This document shows positions 9,096 to 20,807 of a DNA stretch of 64,000 bases, one piece after another. The notes below the pieces were generated by a model. The model was not told the origin of the DNA. It did no database searches and saw only the letters and a program-made list of their open reading frames with translations. Numbering within the stretch: the first letter of the stretch is position 1; each line of letters begins with the position of its first letter. The stretch is taken from assembly GCF_018968705.1 (NCBI RefSeq), contig NZ_CP076668.1:682001-746000 (forward strand). The letters are read 5' to 3'. Both the position numbers and the translations under genes were made by a program. The stretch is from Pseudomonas lijiangensis (GTDB taxonomy: Bacteria > Pseudomonadota > Gammaproteobacteria > Pseudomonadales > Pseudomonadaceae).

Positions 9096-11018
9096 TCACT
9101 GCGACTTGCGCACGCGCAGATACCACTCGGAGAGTAGACGCACCTGTTTGTCGGTATAGCCCCGCTCGACCATTCGGGTGACGAAGTCGTTGTGTTTCTG
9201 TTGATCCTCTTTGCTGGCTTTGGCGTTGAAGCTGATGACTGGCAGCAGGTCTTCGGTGTTGGAGAACATTTTCTTCTCGATCACCACGCGCAGTTTCTCG
9301 TAGCTGAGCCAAGTCGGGTTCTTGCCGTTGTTGTTGGCGCGGGCACGCAGCACGAAGTTGACGATTTCGTTGCGGAAATCTTTCGGGTTGCTGATGCCAG
9401 CAGGTTTCTCGATCTTTTCCAGTTCTTCGTTCAGGGCAACGCGGTTGAGAATCTCGCCGGTTTCCGGATCGCGGTATTCCTGGTCCTGAATCCAGAAGTC
9501 TGCGTAAAGCACGTAGCGGTCGAAGATGTTCTGGCCGTATTCGCTGTAGGACTCCAGGTATGCGGTCTGGATTTCCTTGCCGATGAACTCGATGTAGCGC
9601 GGTGCCAGGTATTCCTTGATGAAGCGCAGGTAGCGTTCACGGGTTTCGGCCGGGAACTGTTCCTGTTCGATCTGCTGTTCGAGCACATAGAGCAGGTGCA
9701 CCGGGTTGGCAGCGATCTCGTGGGGGTCGAAGTTGAAGACCTTGGACAGAATCTTGAACGCGAAACGGGTTGAAAGGCCGTTCATGCCTTCGTCGACGCC
9801 CGCGCTGTCTCGGTATTCCTGGATCGACTTCGCCTTGGGATCGGTGTCTTTCAGGTTTTCGCCGTCATACACGCGCATCTTGGAGTAGATGTTGGAGTTT
9901 TCCGGCTCCTTGAGGCGCGACAGGGTGGTGAACTGCGCCAGCATCTTCAGGGTGTCCGGCGCGCAGTGCGCCTTGGCCAGGGAGCTGTTGAACAGCAGTT
10001 TGTCGTAGATCTTGATCTCATCGCTGACGCGCAGGCAGTACGGCACCTTCACGATGTAGATCCGGTCGATGAAGGCTTCGTTGTTCTTGTTATTGCGGAA
10101 GCTGTGCCATTCCGATTCGTTGGAGTGGGCCAGCAGGATGCCGGTAAACGGAATCGCGCCCAGGCCTTCGGTACTGTTGTAGTTGCCTTCCTGGGTCGCA
10201 GTCAGCAGCGGGTGCAGGACCTTGATCGGCGCCTTGAACATCTCGACGAATTCCATCAGGCCCTGGTTGGCCCGGCACAGTGCGCCCGAGTAGCTGTAGG
10301 CATCGGCGTCGTTCTGCGGGAATTCTTCCAGCTTGCGGATATCGACCTTGCCGACCAGTGCGGAAATGTCCTGGTTGTTCTCGTCACCCGGCTCGGTTTT
10401 CGCCACGCCGATCTGGTTGAGAACCGATGGATAGAGTTTCACCACTTTGAACTGGCTGATGTCGCCCCCGAACTCAGCCAGACGTTTTGTCGCCCATGGC
10501 GACATGATGGTATTGAGGTAACGCCGCGGGATGCCGAAGTCTTCTTCGAGAATTGCGCCGTCCTCGGTTGCATTGAACAACCCCAGCGGTGACTCGAAGA
10601 CCGGCGAGCCCTTGATGGCGTAGAAGGGGACTTTTTCGATCAGTTGTTTGAGCTTTTCAGCCAGAGACGATTTGCCGCCACCCACCGGGCCGAGGAGATA
10701 GAGAATCTGTTTCTTCTCTTCCAGGCCTTGGGCTGCATGGCGGAAATACGACACGATCTGGTCGATGCATTCTTCCATGCCATGGAAGTCGGCAAAGGCC
10801 GGATAACGCCGGATTACCTTGTTGGAAAAGATCCGCGACAACCGTGAGTTGGTGGAGGTGTCCACCAGCTCCGGCTCGCCAATGGCCATCAGAAGACGTT
10901 CTGCGGCAGAGGCGTAGGCGCTGCGATCCTGTTTGCAGAGCTCCAGATACTCCTGTAAGGAGAGCTCTTCCTGACGTGTGGTTTCAAAGCGTTGTTGGAA
11001 GTGGCTAAAAATACTCAT
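9096..11018 (-). CDS. prkA: PrkA serine protein kinase (YeaG-type)
   Basis: 640 residues, the normal length. N-terminal AAA-type ATPase part with Walker A LLGPVGGGKSSLAEKLK and the downstream ILLAHSNESEW region; the C-terminal part is the PrkA kinase-related domain. In E. coli the homologue YeaG is a Ser/Thr kinase expressed under RpoS and nitrogen stress control. It is first in the set prkA-yeaH-spoVR, with a candidate sigma-S -10 element about 165 bp upstream of its start. Confidence 0.95.
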   Translation of the reverse strand: MSIFSHFQQRFETTRQEELSLQEYLELCKQDRSAYASAAERLLMAIGEPELVDTSTNSRLSRIFSNKVIRRYPAFADFHGMEECIDQIVSYFRHAAQGLEEKKQILYLLGPVGGGKSSLAEKLKQLIEKVPFYAIKGSPVFESPLGLFNATEDGAILEEDFGIPRRYLNTIMSPWATKRLAEFGGDISQFKVVKLYPSVLNQIGVAKTEPGDENNQDISALVGKVDIRKLEEFPQNDADAYSYSGALCRANQGLMEFVEMFKAPIKVLHPLLTATQEGNYNSTEGLGAIPFTGILLAHSNESEWHSFRNNKNNEAFIDRIYIVKVPYCLRVSDEIKIYDKLLFNSSLAKAHCAPDTLKMLAQFTTLSRLKEPENSNIYSKMRVYDGENLKDTDPKAKSIQEYRDSAGVDEGMNGLSTRFAFKILSKVFNFDPHEIAANPVHLLYVLEQQIEQEQFPAETRERYLRFIKEYLAPRYIEFIGKEIQTAYLESYSEYGQNIFDRYVLYADFWIQDQEYRDPETGEILNRVALNEELEKIEKPAGISNPKDFRNEIVNFVLRARANNNGKNPTWLSYEKLRVVIEKKMFSNTEDLLPVISFNAKASKEDQQKHNDFVTRMVERGYTDKQVRLLSEWYLRVRKSQ

Positions 11019-11353
11019 GACGTCACCTCGCTCGATACGTTGAGCCGGCGGCGGATCGTCAGTCGATGCTGGCAGCAGCTGAGTATCCAGATGCCGTTTA
11101 CCCCCCAGAACACCATAAAAGTAACTACCGATGACCCACGCGCCGGTGTACCGGCTCTCCCCTGATTACGGATGGCCTGAGGCTAAGGATAGTTCGGATT
11201 CGGAAAGATAAAGAAGGGATGAGCGAGAAGTGTGGCTGACCGTTCGTCAGTTTGGGCGCGAACCCGCGCAGGACGCGGGATCAGCCGGATAAAAATATTT
11301 TTTCAGAGTGTGCCGGGTGTTTCTGCGTGTCTGCACCAGCATCCGTTCTGTCG
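11019..11353. other. prkA upstream region / glpE downstream region
   Basis: 335 bp with no credible gene. It holds the promoter region of prkA, a GC-rich hairpin CCCGCG/CGCGGG near 11263-11281, and an AT-rich stretch ATAAAAATATTTTTT near 11290. The only other signal I see is the candidate sigma-S -10 at 11183-11192. Confidence 0.5.
11183..11192 (-). promoter_or_regulatory. Candidate RpoS-type -10 element for prkA
   Basis: On the minus strand this reads CTATCCTTAG, close to the sigma-S extended -10 consensus CTATACTTAA, about 165 bases before the prkA ATG. RpoS control of prkA/yeaG is established in enterics; its use here is inference from a single short match. Confidence 0.35.
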
Positions 11354-11674
11354 TTAACCCTGCGCCGTTTCGTCAGGGAAGGTGTTGCGCCACAACTCGA
11401 ACCCGCCGTCGAGGCTGTAGACGTCGGAGAAGCCCTGGCCCACGAGGTAGGCGGCGGCACTCTGGCTGGAGTTGCCGTGGTAGCAGACCACTACCAGCGG
11501 TTTGTCCAGATCGGCCTTGGCGATGAAGTCGGCGATCGAGTGATTGTCCAGGTGTTGCGAATCGGTAATGTGATTGCTGGCGAAAGCCTGCGGATCACGA
11601 ATGTCTACCAGTACGGCACCCTGTTCGCGAAGGGCATGGGCCTGTTCAGGGGGAATGCGTTTGAATTCGGTCAT
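11354..11674 (-). CDS. glpE: Thiosulfate sulfurtransferase GlpE
   Basis: Single-domain rhodanese that moves sulfane sulfur from thiosulfate to cyanide or thiol acceptors. 106 residues starting [15 protein letters not shown]. The catalytic Cys64 sits in [14 protein letters not shown], the active-site loop typical of GlpE. The longer frame up to 11779 runs antiparallel into the apaH region and is not used. It follows apaH by 23 bp and ends the lptD-surA-pdxA-rsmA-apaG-apaH-glpE series. Confidence 0.94.
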   Translation of the reverse strand: MTEFKRIPPEQAHALREQGAVLVDIRDPQAFASNHITDSQHLDNHSIADFIAKADLDKPLVVVCYHGNSSQSAAAYLVGQGFSDVYSLDGGFELWRNTFPDETAQG

Positions 11675-11697
11675 GGCTGGACTCCTGAGCTGATCTT

Positions 11698-12582
11698 TTA
11701 GCGCCGGGCCTCGCTGGCCTCTGGCTGGGGAATTGGGGATGTTGCCAGCCGCGTGGCGGCATTGCCGACAGCATCGCAATCGCAGCGGTGACGTTCAAGG
11801 GTGTCGACGTTCATCAGGGTCATGGCGCCGCCCCATACACACCCGCTGTCCAGCGCATAGACGCCGGGTTCATCGCAATTGCCTTCAAGGGCTGCCCAGT
11901 GGCCGAAGATGATCTTCAGGTCACGGGTCTTTCGATTCGGGTGCTTGAACCATGGCTCGTAGCCTGGCAGGGCGGTTTCGATGCCTTCCTTGCTCTTGAG
12001 GTCGAGCTTGCCTTCGCGGGTGCAGAAACGCATGCGGGTGAAGTAATTGGTGATCACCCGCAGTCGTGTCACGCCTTGCAGATCGTTGTCCCACTTGACG
12101 GGTTCATTGCCGTACATGCCGTCCAGGAAAGGTTCGTACAGGTTGTCGTCCTGCAGGGCCTGTTCGACTTCGCTGGCGTATTTGAGGGCTTTCTTCAGTG
12201 ACCACTGCGGAGGAATGCCTGCATGGGTCATGGCGATATTGCGCTGTTCATCGTAATGCATCAGCTTTTGCCGACGCACCCAGTCCAGCAGGTCGTTGCC
12301 GTCGGGCGCCTCGATGATTTCGCGCAGGGTGTCTGATTTCTTCAGGCGCTCGATGTTCCGCGATGCAGCCAGCAGATGCAGGTCATGGTTGCCCAGCACG
12401 CAGACCACGGATTCGCGGATGCTGTAGAGAAAGCGCAGCGTCTCCAGCGACTGTGGGCCGCGATTGACCAGGTCGCCTACCAGCCACAGCTGATCCTTTG
12501 CAGGATCGAACCGGACATCGCCCAGCAGGCACTTCAGGGGCTCAAGGCAGCCTTGCAGATCGCCAACGGCATACACAGCCAT
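11698..12582 (-). CDS. apaH: Bis(5'-nucleosyl)-tetraphosphatase ApaH
   Basis: Symmetrically hydrolyses Ap4A to two ADP, limiting alarmone or Np4-cap levels. 294 residues with the metallophosphoesterase motifs [18 protein letters not shown] and GNHDLHLLA, and later [10 protein letters not shown] and [10 protein letters not shown]. The ATG shares one base with the apaG stop (TGATG) and lacks a clear ribosome binding site, indicating coupled translation. Confidence 0.96.
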   Translation of the reverse strand: MAVYAVGDLQGCLEPLKCLLGDVRFDPAKDQLWLVGDLVNRGPQSLETLRFLYSIRESVVCVLGNHDLHLLAASRNIERLKKSDTLREIIEAPDGNDLLDWVRRQKLMHYDEQRNIAMTHAGIPPQWSLKKALKYASEVEQALQDDNLYEPFLDGMYGNEPVKWDNDLQGVTRLRVITNYFTRMRFCTREGKLDLKSKEGIETALPGYEPWFKHPNRKTRDLKIIFGHWAALEGNCDEPGVYALDSGCVWGGAMTLMNVDTLERHRCDCDAVGNAATRLATSPIPQPEASEARR

Positions 12583-12962
12583 CAGTGAAGGGAGCCCGGA
12601 ACGGCGAGGCGGAAGGGCGCAATCACTGCATCGAAGCGTTTACCGTCCTCGGCGAGCATCTGATAGGAGCCTTGCATGTTGCCGACTTTCGTCGTCATCA
12701 CCGTGCCGCTGCTGTAGGTATGGCTCTGGCCTGCCTTGATCAGTGGCTGCTGGCCCACGACGCCCTCGCCACGCACTTCTTCGACATTGCCGTCGCCGTC
12801 GGTGATGACCCAGTGCCGTGACAGCAGTCTGGCCGGCAGCTCGCCGTTATTCTGAACGGTGATGGTGTAAGCGAAGGCGAAGCGATTCTGCTCGGGTTGG
12901 GACTGTTCTGCGAGGAAGCGCGTGACGACGCTGACGTCGACCTGATAACGGGAATCGGGCAT
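12582..12962 (-). CDS. apaG: ApaG protein (DUF525)
   Basis: 126 residues, a complete ApaG fold: [25 protein letters not shown], then the conserved [24 protein letters not shown] and [12 protein letters not shown]. The function is unresolved; in many gammaproteobacteria it sits between rsmA and apaH, as here. AAGGT lies about 9 bases upstream of the ATG. The 117 bp between rsmA and apaG carries a 15-bp perfect inverted repeat. Confidence 0.95.
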   Translation of the reverse strand: MPDSRYQVDVSVVTRFLAEQSQPEQNRFAFAYTITVQNNGELPARLLSRHWVITDGDGNVEEVRGEGVVGQQPLIKAGQSHTYSSGTVMTTKVGNMQGSYQMLAEDGKRFDAVIAPFRLAVPGSLH

Positions 12963-13022
12963 ACGGTAGACCTTGAAAGCTATAGCGGAAAAAACTGGAG
13001 CGTTCGATAGACAGGTCAGTTT

Positions 13023-13073
13023 AGGACAAGTAAACGGAAAATGACTAATGGCACATGGCCGTTTACTTGTCCT
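13023..13073. other. Perfect 15-bp inverted repeat between rsmA and apaG
   Basis: AGGACAAGTAAACGG (13023-13037) and CCGTTTACTTGTCCT (13059-13073) with a 21-nt spacer. It lies directly after the rsmA stop in the rsmA-apaG transcript. There is no T-run on the minus strand, so a processing or attenuation stem, or a protein-binding dyad, is more likely than a strong terminator. Confidence 0.7.
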
Positions 13074-13079
13074 TTCAGG

Positions 13080-13886
13080 TTATTCCACTGCTGCCTTTTC
13101 GCTGAGTTTGTCCGCCAGACGGACGAATGCTGCAAGATCCAGTTGTTCGGGACGCAGGCTGCCATCGACACCGGCGGCTGCAATCTCATCGGCACTCAGC
13201 AGCAGCTTCAGAGTGTTGCGCAGGGTCTTGCGGCGCTGGTTGAAGGCTTCGCGCACCAGGCGTTCCAGCAGGCGGTGATCCTTGGCTGGATGAGGCAGTG
13301 TTTCATGGGGTACCAGACGGACGATGGCCGAGTCCACTTTCGGAGGCGGGTTGAACGCTCCCGGGCCTACGTTGAACAGGTGTTCCACACGGCAATGGTA
13401 CTGAACCATGATCGACAGGCGGCCCCAGTCGCCACCACCCGGTCCGGCTGCGAGGCGCTCGACCACTTCCTTCTGCAGCATGAAGTGCATGTCGCGGATC
13501 AGTGCTGCGTTCTGCAGCAGATGAAAGATCAGTGGCGTGGAGATGTTGTAGGGCAGGTTGCCCACTACACGCAGGCTGTTGGGCGCAGCACCCAGGCTGT
13601 TGAAGTCGAACTTCAGTGCATCGCCCTGATGCAGATTGAAGTTCGGCTTGCCTGCGAACTGGCCATTGAGGATCGGGATCAGGTCCTTGTCCAGTTCGAC
13701 CACGTCCAGGCGTGCGCCGCTGTTGAGCAGGCCTTCGGTCAGGGCACCCTGGCCCGGGCCGATTTCCAGCAGGCGGTCTTCAGGCCTGGCGCGAATGGCG
13801 CGCAGGATCTTGTCGATAACGCCTGCGTCGTGCAGGAAGTTCTGCCCGAAGCGCTTGCGCGCCCGGTGTTGGTATTGCTCGGTCAT
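13080..13886 (-). CDS. rsmA: 16S rRNA (adenine1518/1519-N6) dimethyltransferase RsmA
   Basis: Dimethylates two adjacent adenines near the 3' end of 16S rRNA in late 30S assembly (KsgA). 268 residues with [16 protein letters not shown], the SAM-binding [15 protein letters not shown] and the catalytic motif [12 protein letters not shown]. The start overlaps the pdxA stop by 4 bases (ATGA). Confidence 0.97.
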   Translation of the reverse strand: MTEQYQHRARKRFGQNFLHDAGVIDKILRAIRARPEDRLLEIGPGQGALTEGLLNSGARLDVVELDKDLIPILNGQFAGKPNFNLHQGDALKFDFNSLGAAPNSLRVVGNLPYNISTPLIFHLLQNAALIRDMHFMLQKEVVERLAAGPGGGDWGRLSIMVQYHCRVEHLFNVGPGAFNPPPKVDSAIVRLVPHETLPHPAKDHRLLERLVREAFNQRRKTLRNTLKLLLSADEIAAAGVDGSLRPEQLDLAAFVRLADKLSEKAAVE

Positions 13887-14872
13887 GAATGAGTCTCGGC
13901 CATCTGGTAGGCGGTTTGCAGGGCTACTTGCAGGCTGCCGGTGTCGATCTTGCCGCTGCCTGCCAGATCCAGCGCAGTGCCATGATCGACGGAGGTGCGG
14001 ATGATCGGCAGACCGAGCGTGATGTTGACTGCCGCGCCGAAACCTTTGTATTTCAGCACGGGCAGGCCCTGGTCGTGATACATCGCCAGCACTGCGTCGC
14101 AGTGCTCCAGATATTTGGGGGTAAACAGAGTGTCGGCAGGCAGCGGGCCTCGCAGGTCGATGCCTTCGCTGCGCAGACGCTCCAGGGTTGGTTCGATGAT
14201 GTCGATCTCTTCGCGGCCCAGATGGCCGCCTTCCCCGGCATGGGGGTTGAGGCCGCAGACCAGAATGCGTGGCCGGGCGATGCCGAATTTGTTGACCAGA
14301 TCGGCATGCAGGATGCGTGTGACGCGCTCAAGGCGTTCCGGTGTGATTGCATCGGCAATGTCGCGCAATGGAAGGTGAGTGGTCACCAGTGCCACGCGCA
14401 GATCACCCGTAGCCAGCATCATCACCACCTGTTCGGTGTGAGTCAGCTCGGCAAGAAACTCGGTATGCCCGGAAAAGGCGATGCCGCCTTCGTTGATCAC
14501 ACCCTTGTGGACAGGAGCGGTGATCATCCCGGCGAACAGACCGTCGACACAGCCTTGGGCGGCGCGGGTCAGGGTCTCCAACACAAAGGCCGCGTTCGCC
14601 TTGTCCAGCGTGCCGGTTACCACTCTGGCTTGCAGCGGGGTATCCCAGACATACAGGCTGCCAGCAGGCGCCGGTTGCTCGGGAAAGGCATCGGGAGTGA
14701 CGGCAATCAGGTTGACGGCCATGCCCAACTGCGTGGCCCGCTCCAGGAGCAGGTCACGGTTGGTAATGGCAATCAGGGGGTGTGGCTGAGGCTGAGTGGC
14801 GAGCAGCAGGCAAAGGTCAGGACCAATGCCGGCCGGCTCGCCGGGTGTCAGTGCGAAACGCTTTGGTTTCAC
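13883..14872 (-). CDS. pdxA: 4-hydroxythreonine-4-phosphate dehydrogenase PdxA
   Basis: NAD-dependent oxidation in the DXP-dependent pyridoxal phosphate pathway. 329 residues, starting [20 protein letters not shown] with a GTG codon that overlaps the surA stop (GTGA). Metal- and substrate-binding stretches [13 protein letters not shown] ([14 protein letters not shown]), [16 protein letters not shown] and [12 protein letters not shown] are intact. It is coupled on both sides, to surA and rsmA. Confidence 0.96.
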   Translation of the reverse strand: MKPKRFALTPGEPAGIGPDLCLLLATQPQPHPLIAITNRDLLLERATQLGMAVNLIAVTPDAFPEQPAPAGSLYVWDTPLQARVVTGTLDKANAAFVLETLTRAAQGCVDGLFAGMITAPVHKGVINEGGIAFSGHTEFLAELTHTEQVVMMLATGDLRVALVTTHLPLRDIADAITPERLERVTRILHADLVNKFGIARPRILVCGLNPHAGEGGHLGREEIDIIEPTLERLRSEGIDLRGPLPADTLFTPKYLEHCDAVLAMYHDQGLPVLKYKGFGAAVNITLGLPIIRTSVDHGTALDLAGSGKIDTGSLQVALQTAYQMAETHS

Positions 14873-16197
14873 TGTGCAGCCTGGGCCGCGCCGGGAAGCT
14901 TGATCTCGACGTAGGCTTCGTCACGGATCTGACGCAGCCAGGTTTGCAGCTCTTCGTCGTACTTGCGGTTACGCAGTACGAGCAGGGCTTGCTGGTCACG
15001 GGCCTGGCTGGTGGCGTCGGTGGCGCGACGACCAAGAACTTCCAGGATGTGCCAGCCGTAGGCTGTCTTGAACGGCTTGGACAATGTGCCTTGCGGCGTA
15101 TCGTTCATGGCTGCACGGAATTCCGGAACCAGCGAGTTGGGGTCAACCCAGTTCAGGTCGCCGCCGTTGAGCGCCGAGCCAGGATCTTCCGAGAAGCTCT
15201 TGGCCAGTTCGCTGAAGTTCTCGCCAGCTTCGATGCGGTCATAAAGCTTGGTCGCCAGACGACGTGTCTCTTCTTCGCTGCGGATTTCGCTTGGCTTGAT
15301 CAGGATGTGACGCACATGCACTTCGTCGCGCATCTGGGTCTGGCCTTCGCCGCCGCGTTTTTCCAGCAGCTTGAGGATGATGAAGCCGCCCGGTGTACGT
15401 GCCGGAGGCGTTACTTCACCCGGACGCATGGAACTGAGCATGTCACCGAAAGGTGGTGGCAGTTGAGCAGCCTTGCGCCAGCCCATGTCGCCGCCTTCCA
15501 GTGCGCTTTCGCTTGCCGACCGTGCAACGGCCAGTTGAGCGAAGTCGGCGCCTTTCTGCAGTTGACCGTAGATATCCTGAGCCTGACGGGCCGCCGCCTG
15601 GATCGCATCCGACGAAGCGCTGTCCGGTGTTGCGATCAGGATATTGGCCAGATGGAACTCTTCGGACAACTGAGCCTTACCCAGGTCGGAGGCCAGGAAA
15701 TTCTTCACTTCCTGCTCGGAGACCTGGATACGCTCTGCCACACGACGCTGACGCACACGGCTGATGATCATCTCGCGACGAACCTGCTCCCGGGCATCGT
15801 TGTAGGACAGGCCGTCATGAGCCAGGGCAGCACGGAACTGCTGGACACTCATGTTGTTGCGCTGGGCGATGGTTTCGATGGCCTGGTTCAGCTCTTCATC
15901 GGTAATGCGAATGCCGGAGCGTTCGCCGATCTGCAACTGAAGGTTTTCCAGGATCAGACGATCGAGTACCTGCGACTGCAGCGCTTCGGCCGGTGGTGTA
16001 CCGGCTCCGCGCTTGGCAATGGTCTGCTGGACTTCGCGAACACGCTGGTCCATCTGGCTTTTCATGATCACGTCGTTGTCGACGATGGCCACTACGCTGT
16101 CCAGAGGTTGAACCGCTGCATGAACAGCGCCGCTCAGGAGTAATGCGCCCAGCATCAGCGGGCGCAGACAATCAGAAAGCTTGGTCTTCACGTTCAC
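14869..16197 (-). CDS. surA: Periplasmic chaperone/peptidyl-prolyl isomerase SurA
   Basis: Escorts unfolded outer-membrane proteins, including LptD, through the periplasm. 442 residues: signal peptide ([13 protein letters not shown]), an N-terminal SurA domain ([18 protein letters not shown]), and two parvulin domains (first around [10 protein letters not shown] to GGFIILKL, second from [14 protein letters not shown] to [12 protein letters not shown]). It starts with GTG inside the end of lptD (26-base overlap), so it is coupled to its main client's gene. Confidence 0.96.
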   Translation of the reverse strand: MNVKTKLSDCLRPLMLGALLLSGAVHAAVQPLDSVVAIVDNDVIMKSQMDQRVREVQQTIAKRGAGTPPAEALQSQVLDRLILENLQLQIGERSGIRITDEELNQAIETIAQRNNMSVQQFRAALAHDGLSYNDAREQVRREMIISRVRQRRVAERIQVSEQEVKNFLASDLGKAQLSEEFHLANILIATPDSASSDAIQAAARQAQDIYGQLQKGADFAQLAVARSASESALEGGDMGWRKAAQLPPPFGDMLSSMRPGEVTPPARTPGGFIILKLLEKRGGEGQTQMRDEVHVRHILIKPSEIRSEEETRRLATKLYDRIEAGENFSELAKSFSEDPGSALNGGDLNWVDPNSLVPEFRAAMNDTPQGTLSKPFKTAYGWHILEVLGRRATDATSQARDQQALLVLRNRKYDEELQTWLRQIRDEAYVEIKLPGAAQAAQ

Positions 16198-18943
16198 GAT
16201 AACCTTGAATGCCTTTGTCGAGGAAGCTCTCTACTTTGGCGCCGGTAACGCCGCCCAGTCCCTTCAACACAATTTGTAGGAATACGCCGCGGTCGCCTTT
16301 CTCGTTCTGAGGAGCAGCCTGGCTGTATTCGTCGTAGTCGACCCAGTAGCGGTTGATCAGACGCAGTTTCCAACAGCAGTTGTCGTACTCGAAACCACCA
16401 AAGGCTTCAAGGGTACGGTCGCGGTTGTAGTCATACTGCCAGCGGCTGATAAGGCTCCATTGCGGCACGATTGGCCAGATGACCGAGAAATCGTGTTGCT
16501 GGATCTTGTAGTAGTCCTTCACGTAGCCCGGTTGACCTGGCGTGCCATAGTCACCACCGCCCACTGTCCAGCGACCGGTGTTCTCGTCATAGCGGACCTG
16601 GTCGTTGCGATAGCGATAACCGGCGTTGATGATCTTGCCCGGGTTATCTTCAGGCTGGTAATGCAGCATGGTGCTGCCCGAACGCGTGCTGCGGCTGTCC
16701 GGATCCCAGTTGAAGTCGGAGTTGATACGGAAGTCGCGGTTGAAGCGATATTCGTGCTCCAGCGCATAAGGCGAAACATTGGCCTTGGCATCGTCGCGGT
16801 CGGCGAAGGTGATACCTGGCAGTTGAACCTTGCGATCGCTGAAGTACACCGCCTGACCGATGCTGAAGCGCTGACGCTCAAAGCCGTTCTCTTCGATCCA
16901 GCGGTTGGTGACACCGAAGGAAAGCTTGTTCTCGTCACCGATACGGTCGTAACCGGTAAAGCGGTTGTCGCGGAACAGGGACGAGTAGTTGAACGTGCTT
17001 TCACTCGTGTCGAAAACCGGAATGTCTTCCTGGTTCTCTTCCGGCACGTAGAGATAGAACATGCGCGGTTCCAGTGTCTGGCGATAATCCTTGCCGAACC
17101 ACTGGGTATTGCGGTCGAAATACAGGCCGCTGTCGACACTCACGATAGGCAGACTGCGGGTCTGTTTGCTTTCGAAGTCAGTGACGGCGGCTCTGCCGCG
17201 GCTGTCCAGATCCAGATCGTACTGGGTGTAGACATACTTCAGTTTCGGCGTCAGGAAACCATAGGTCCAGTTCATCGGCAGGCTGACCGACGGAGCCAGG
17301 TTCAGACGATCACCGTTGGCGCGAGCCAGGCCGGCCACGTTGGTGTCCAGACGAGCTTCCGGGTTACCGTCCTTGTCGAAGTAGGTACCGCTCTGCAGGT
17401 CGCGCTCGAAGCGCACGGCTTCGGTTTCATAATCGAAACGCAGGCCGGCAGGGTTGTATGGCAGCGTGCCGTTGAGCGTGAGTTGTGGCACACGGTCATA
17501 CGGTGTGATGTTGGCGATCGATGCCAGTTTGTAGGCATGGACGTTGAGCATTGCCCTGTAGCTGTCACCGCGATAGGTCAGGGACCCTTGCTGGTTGAGG
17601 AACTCGGGTGTGTTCACGCCGATCTGGTCGGTGTCCAGATCCTGGAAGTAGTACGGGTCGCTGATGTCGGTGTAATCGACCTTGGTCAGCCAGCGGGAGT
17701 CAAGACCACCGGTGTGCTGCCAGTTGAGCATCCAGCGCTTTTTCTCGTACTCGGACTGCAGTCTGCGCTCGTCATCTTCGTCATTGAGGTAAGCGCCGCC
17801 GAACTGGCCTTCGCTGCTCTTGGTGAGATAACGGAATTCGCCTTCCATCAACAGGCCGCGGTCGGCCATGTAGCGTGGGTACAACGTGGCGTCGTAGTTG
17901 GGCGCCAGGTTGAAGTAGTAAGGCGTGACCAGAGTGAAGCCGTTGTCGCCACCGGCAGCAATGGTCGGCGGCAGGAAGCCGGACTGGCGACGGTCGTCGA
18001 TCGGGAAGTAGATATACGGCGTGTAGAGTACCGGTATGTCCTTGACCCGCAGCGTGACGTTGGTCGCGGTGCCGAAACCGGTGGCCGGGTTCAGCGTGAT
18101 GTTGTTGCCCTTGAGCGTCCAGGCGTTGCTGCCCGGTTCGCAGGAGGTATAGGTACCATCCTTGAGGCGGATGATCGCGTTCTCTGCACGCTTTGCGTAG
18201 CGCGCGTTACCGCGAATGTTCGACTTGTGCAGGACGTATTCCGCGTTGTCGACCTGGGCTTCGCCGGTGTCGAGTTGCAGTTCTGCACGATCGCCGACGA
18301 TCAGGGCGCCGTTGTCGCGCAAACGGACATCGCCGTTGAGCTCGCCACGGTTCTCGGCCTGATACAGAGCGGCTTCCTGAGCCTGGGCCTGCATGCTGCC
18401 CTGACGCAAGACGACATCGCCAGCCAGGGTCGCGATCTGCTGTTCCTGCTCGTAGCGCGATGCCTTGGCACCGACGAACAGGGGAGCATCGCTCTTGGGC
18501 GTCTTGTCATCCATGCCTGGACGGATCGGCTCGACATAGGCTCCCGAGCAATAAGGACCGGTTTCGGCCAATTGCGCAGCCGTGAGCTTTTCACGGGGAA
18601 CCCAGTCAAGGTGGCTGTAGTCAGCACTACGCGACGCCAGACCTTTACCCTTGGCTTCGCTGACCAGTTTGGTCGTGTCGACAGTCGTTCCGGCCGTGGT
18701 GCCTTGCGAAATCACTGTGCCGTTGGAGCTGACCTCGGTCGCGCTGTGCACGGGACGTGGAGGCAGCGCTGCAGCAGCCGTATTCGATTTCGGCGCACAG
18801 TTCCAGGCACCCGAAGCAGAGACTGAGCAGTCATACTGTTCCGCGGCAACCACGAACTGAGTGGCCAGGGGTTGCATCGCCAGCAGACTGCCGGTTACGA
18901 GCAACGGAAATTTTTTACGAAACGCGGGGGATTTCAATGCCAT
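16172..18943 (-). CDS. lptD: LPS-assembly protein LptD
   Basis: Outer-membrane barrel that, plugged by LptE, inserts lipopolysaccharide into the outer leaflet. 923 residues: signal peptide ([20 protein letters not shown]), a Pseudomonas-type N-terminal extension with a Cys pair ([13 protein letters not shown]), an OstA/LptA-like periplasmic domain (about residues 150-290), and a long beta-barrel ending [12 protein letters not shown] late Cys pair ([14 protein letters not shown]) fits the inter-domain disulfides of this family. It is the first gene of the series running to glpE, divergent from amgK. Confidence 0.96.
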   Translation of the reverse strand: MALKSPAFRKKFPLLVTGSLLAMQPLATQFVVAAEQYDCSVSASGAWNCAPKSNTAAAALPPRPVHSATEVSSNGTVISQGTTAGTTVDTTKLVSEAKGKGLASRSADYSHLDWVPREKLTAAQLAETGPYCSGAYVEPIRPGMDDKTPKSDAPLFVGAKASRYEQEQQIATLAGDVVLRQGSMQAQAQEAALYQAENRGELNGDVRLRDNGALIVGDRAELQLDTGEAQVDNAEYVLHKSNIRGNARYAKRAENAIIRLKDGTYTSCEPGSNAWTLKGNNITLNPATGFGTATNVTLRVKDIPVLYTPYIYFPIDDRRQSGFLPPTIAAGGDNGFTLVTPYYFNLAPNYDATLYPRYMADRGLLMEGEFRYLTKSSEGQFGGAYLNDEDDERRLQSEYEKKRWMLNWQHTGGLDSRWLTKVDYTDISDPYYFQDLDTDQIGVNTPEFLNQQGSLTYRGDSYRAMLNVHAYKLASIANITPYDRVPQLTLNGTLPYNPAGLRFDYETEAVRFERDLQSGTYFDKDGNPEARLDTNVAGLARANGDRLNLAPSVSLPMNWTYGFLTPKLKYVYTQYDLDLDSRGRAAVTDFESKQTRSLPIVSVDSGLYFDRNTQWFGKDYRQTLEPRMFYLYVPEENQEDIPVFDTSESTFNYSSLFRDNRFTGYDRIGDENKLSFGVTNRWIEENGFERQRFSIGQAVYFSDRKVQLPGITFADRDDAKANVSPYALEHEYRFNRDFRINSDFNWDPDSRSTRSGSTMLHYQPEDNPGKIINAGYRYRNDQVRYDENTGRWTVGGGDYGTPGQPGYVKDYYKIQQHDFSVIWPIVPQWSLISRWQYDYNRDRTLEAFGGFEYDNCCWKLRLINRYWVDYDEYSQAAPQNEKGDRGVFLQIVLKGLGGVTGAKVESFLDKGIQGYREREDQAF

Positions 18944-19072
18944 CTTATTAGTCCGGGCTTCCTGCGCGCCATCTGCCCGCGGGGGGGCCGCACGCCTCTC
19001 GATGGGCTGAAAAAGATCCCGGATAATAAAGCATGACCCGCTTGACGGCTAGCGCCGTCGGAGACCCTTGTA
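18944..19072. promoter_or_regulatory. Divergent lptD/amgK promoter region
   Basis: 129 bp between the two starts. It contains the palindrome GACGGCTAGCGCCGTC (about 19043-19058) close to the amgK start, and a G-tract near 18981-18987. No -10/-35 pair stands out. Confidence 0.4.
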
Positions 19073-20086
19073 ATGTCAGACCAAGATATACGCCTTCAAT
19101 CCCTGAAAGTTTGGCTCGATGAGCAGTTGCCAGCGCTCTTTGCCAGACAGAAATGGGGCGCCGTACCCCCGGCCACGTTGACTGCGGCCAGTAGCGACGC
19201 AAGTTTCCGTCGCTACTTCCGTTGGGAAGGCGGCGATAAAACTTTTATTGTCATGGATGCGCCTCCACCGCAGGAAAACTGCAAACCCTTCGTGGACATT
19301 GCTCATTTATTGGCCAGCTCGGGCATTAATGTTCCGAAAATTCATGCCGAAGACCTGACGCAGGGCTTTTTGCTGCTCAGCGATCTGGGGCGTCAGACGT
19401 ATCTGGACGTGATCGATGCGGACAACGCCGATGCATTGTTTGCCGATGCCATCGAAGCGCTGCTGACTTATCAGCAACTGCCGATGGATGCACCGTTGCC
19501 CAGCTATGACGTGGCCTTGTTGCGTCGTGAGCTGGAGCTTTTCCCCGAGTGGTATGTAAAGCGTCACCTGGGTATTGAGATGGACTCCGCGCAACTGGCC
19601 AGTTGGCAGCATGTCAGCGACCTGTTGATCGAAAGCGCCCTGGCGCAGCCCAAAGTGCTGGTTCATCGCGACTACATGCCGCGCAACCTGATGATCAGTG
19701 AGCCCAATCCGGGCGTGCTGGATTTCCAGGATGCGGTCTACGGGCCGGTCACTTATGACATTACCTGCCTGTTCAAGGATGCGTTCCTGAGCTGGCCTGA
19801 AGAGCGCGTTGCCGGTTGGCTGAACACATACTGGAACAAGGCTCGCGCCCTGGGTATCGAGGTTCATGAAGACTTCGCCGCCTTCTCGCGGGCCAGTGAT
19901 CTCATGGGTGTGCAGCGGCATTTGAAGGTCATCGGGATTTTTGCCCGTATCTGCCATCGTGATGGCAAACCGCGCTATCTGGGCGATGTTCCGCGCTTCT
20001 TCTCGTATATAGAGGCCGTTGTGTCGCGACGTCCGGAGCTGGCAGAACTGGGGCAACTGCTAACCAGCCTGCGACCATCGGCGTGA
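19073..20086 (+). CDS. amgK: Anomeric N-acetylmuramate/N-acetylglucosamine kinase AmgK
   Basis: Phosphorylates C1 of MurNAc and GlcNAc in the peptidoglycan recycling bypass of pseudomonads, which avoids de novo UDP-MurNAc synthesis and lowers fosfomycin sensitivity. 337 residues of the aminoglycoside phosphotransferase fold: ASSDASFRRYFRW, catalytic VHRDYMPRNLM, and LDFQDAVYGPVTYD. The next gene, murU, uses its product, and the order amgK-murU matches the characterised P. putida pair. Confidence 0.93.
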   Translation: MSDQDIRLQSLKVWLDEQLPALFARQKWGAVPPATLTAASSDASFRRYFRWEGGDKTFIVMDAPPPQENCKPFVDIAHLLASSGINVPKIHAEDLTQGFLLLSDLGRQTYLDVIDADNADALFADAIEALLTYQQLPMDAPLPSYDVALLRRELELFPEWYVKRHLGIEMDSAQLASWQHVSDLLIESALAQPKVLVHRDYMPRNLMISEPNPGVLDFQDAVYGPVTYDITCLFKDAFLSWPEERVAGWLNTYWNKARALGIEVHEDFAAFSRASDLMGVQRHLKVIGIFARICHRDGKPRYLGDVPRFFSYIEAVVSRRPELAELGQLLTSLRPSA

Positions 20087-20102
20087 GGTGTGATTATTTT
20101 GA

Positions 20103-20807
<705 letters not shown>

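Noticed and set aside
16460..18826. 788-codon open frame antisense to lptD
   Set aside because: It has no start context, no family features and a Val/Gly/Ala-heavy composition; lptD on the other strand is a complete known protein. It is a codon-bias shadow.
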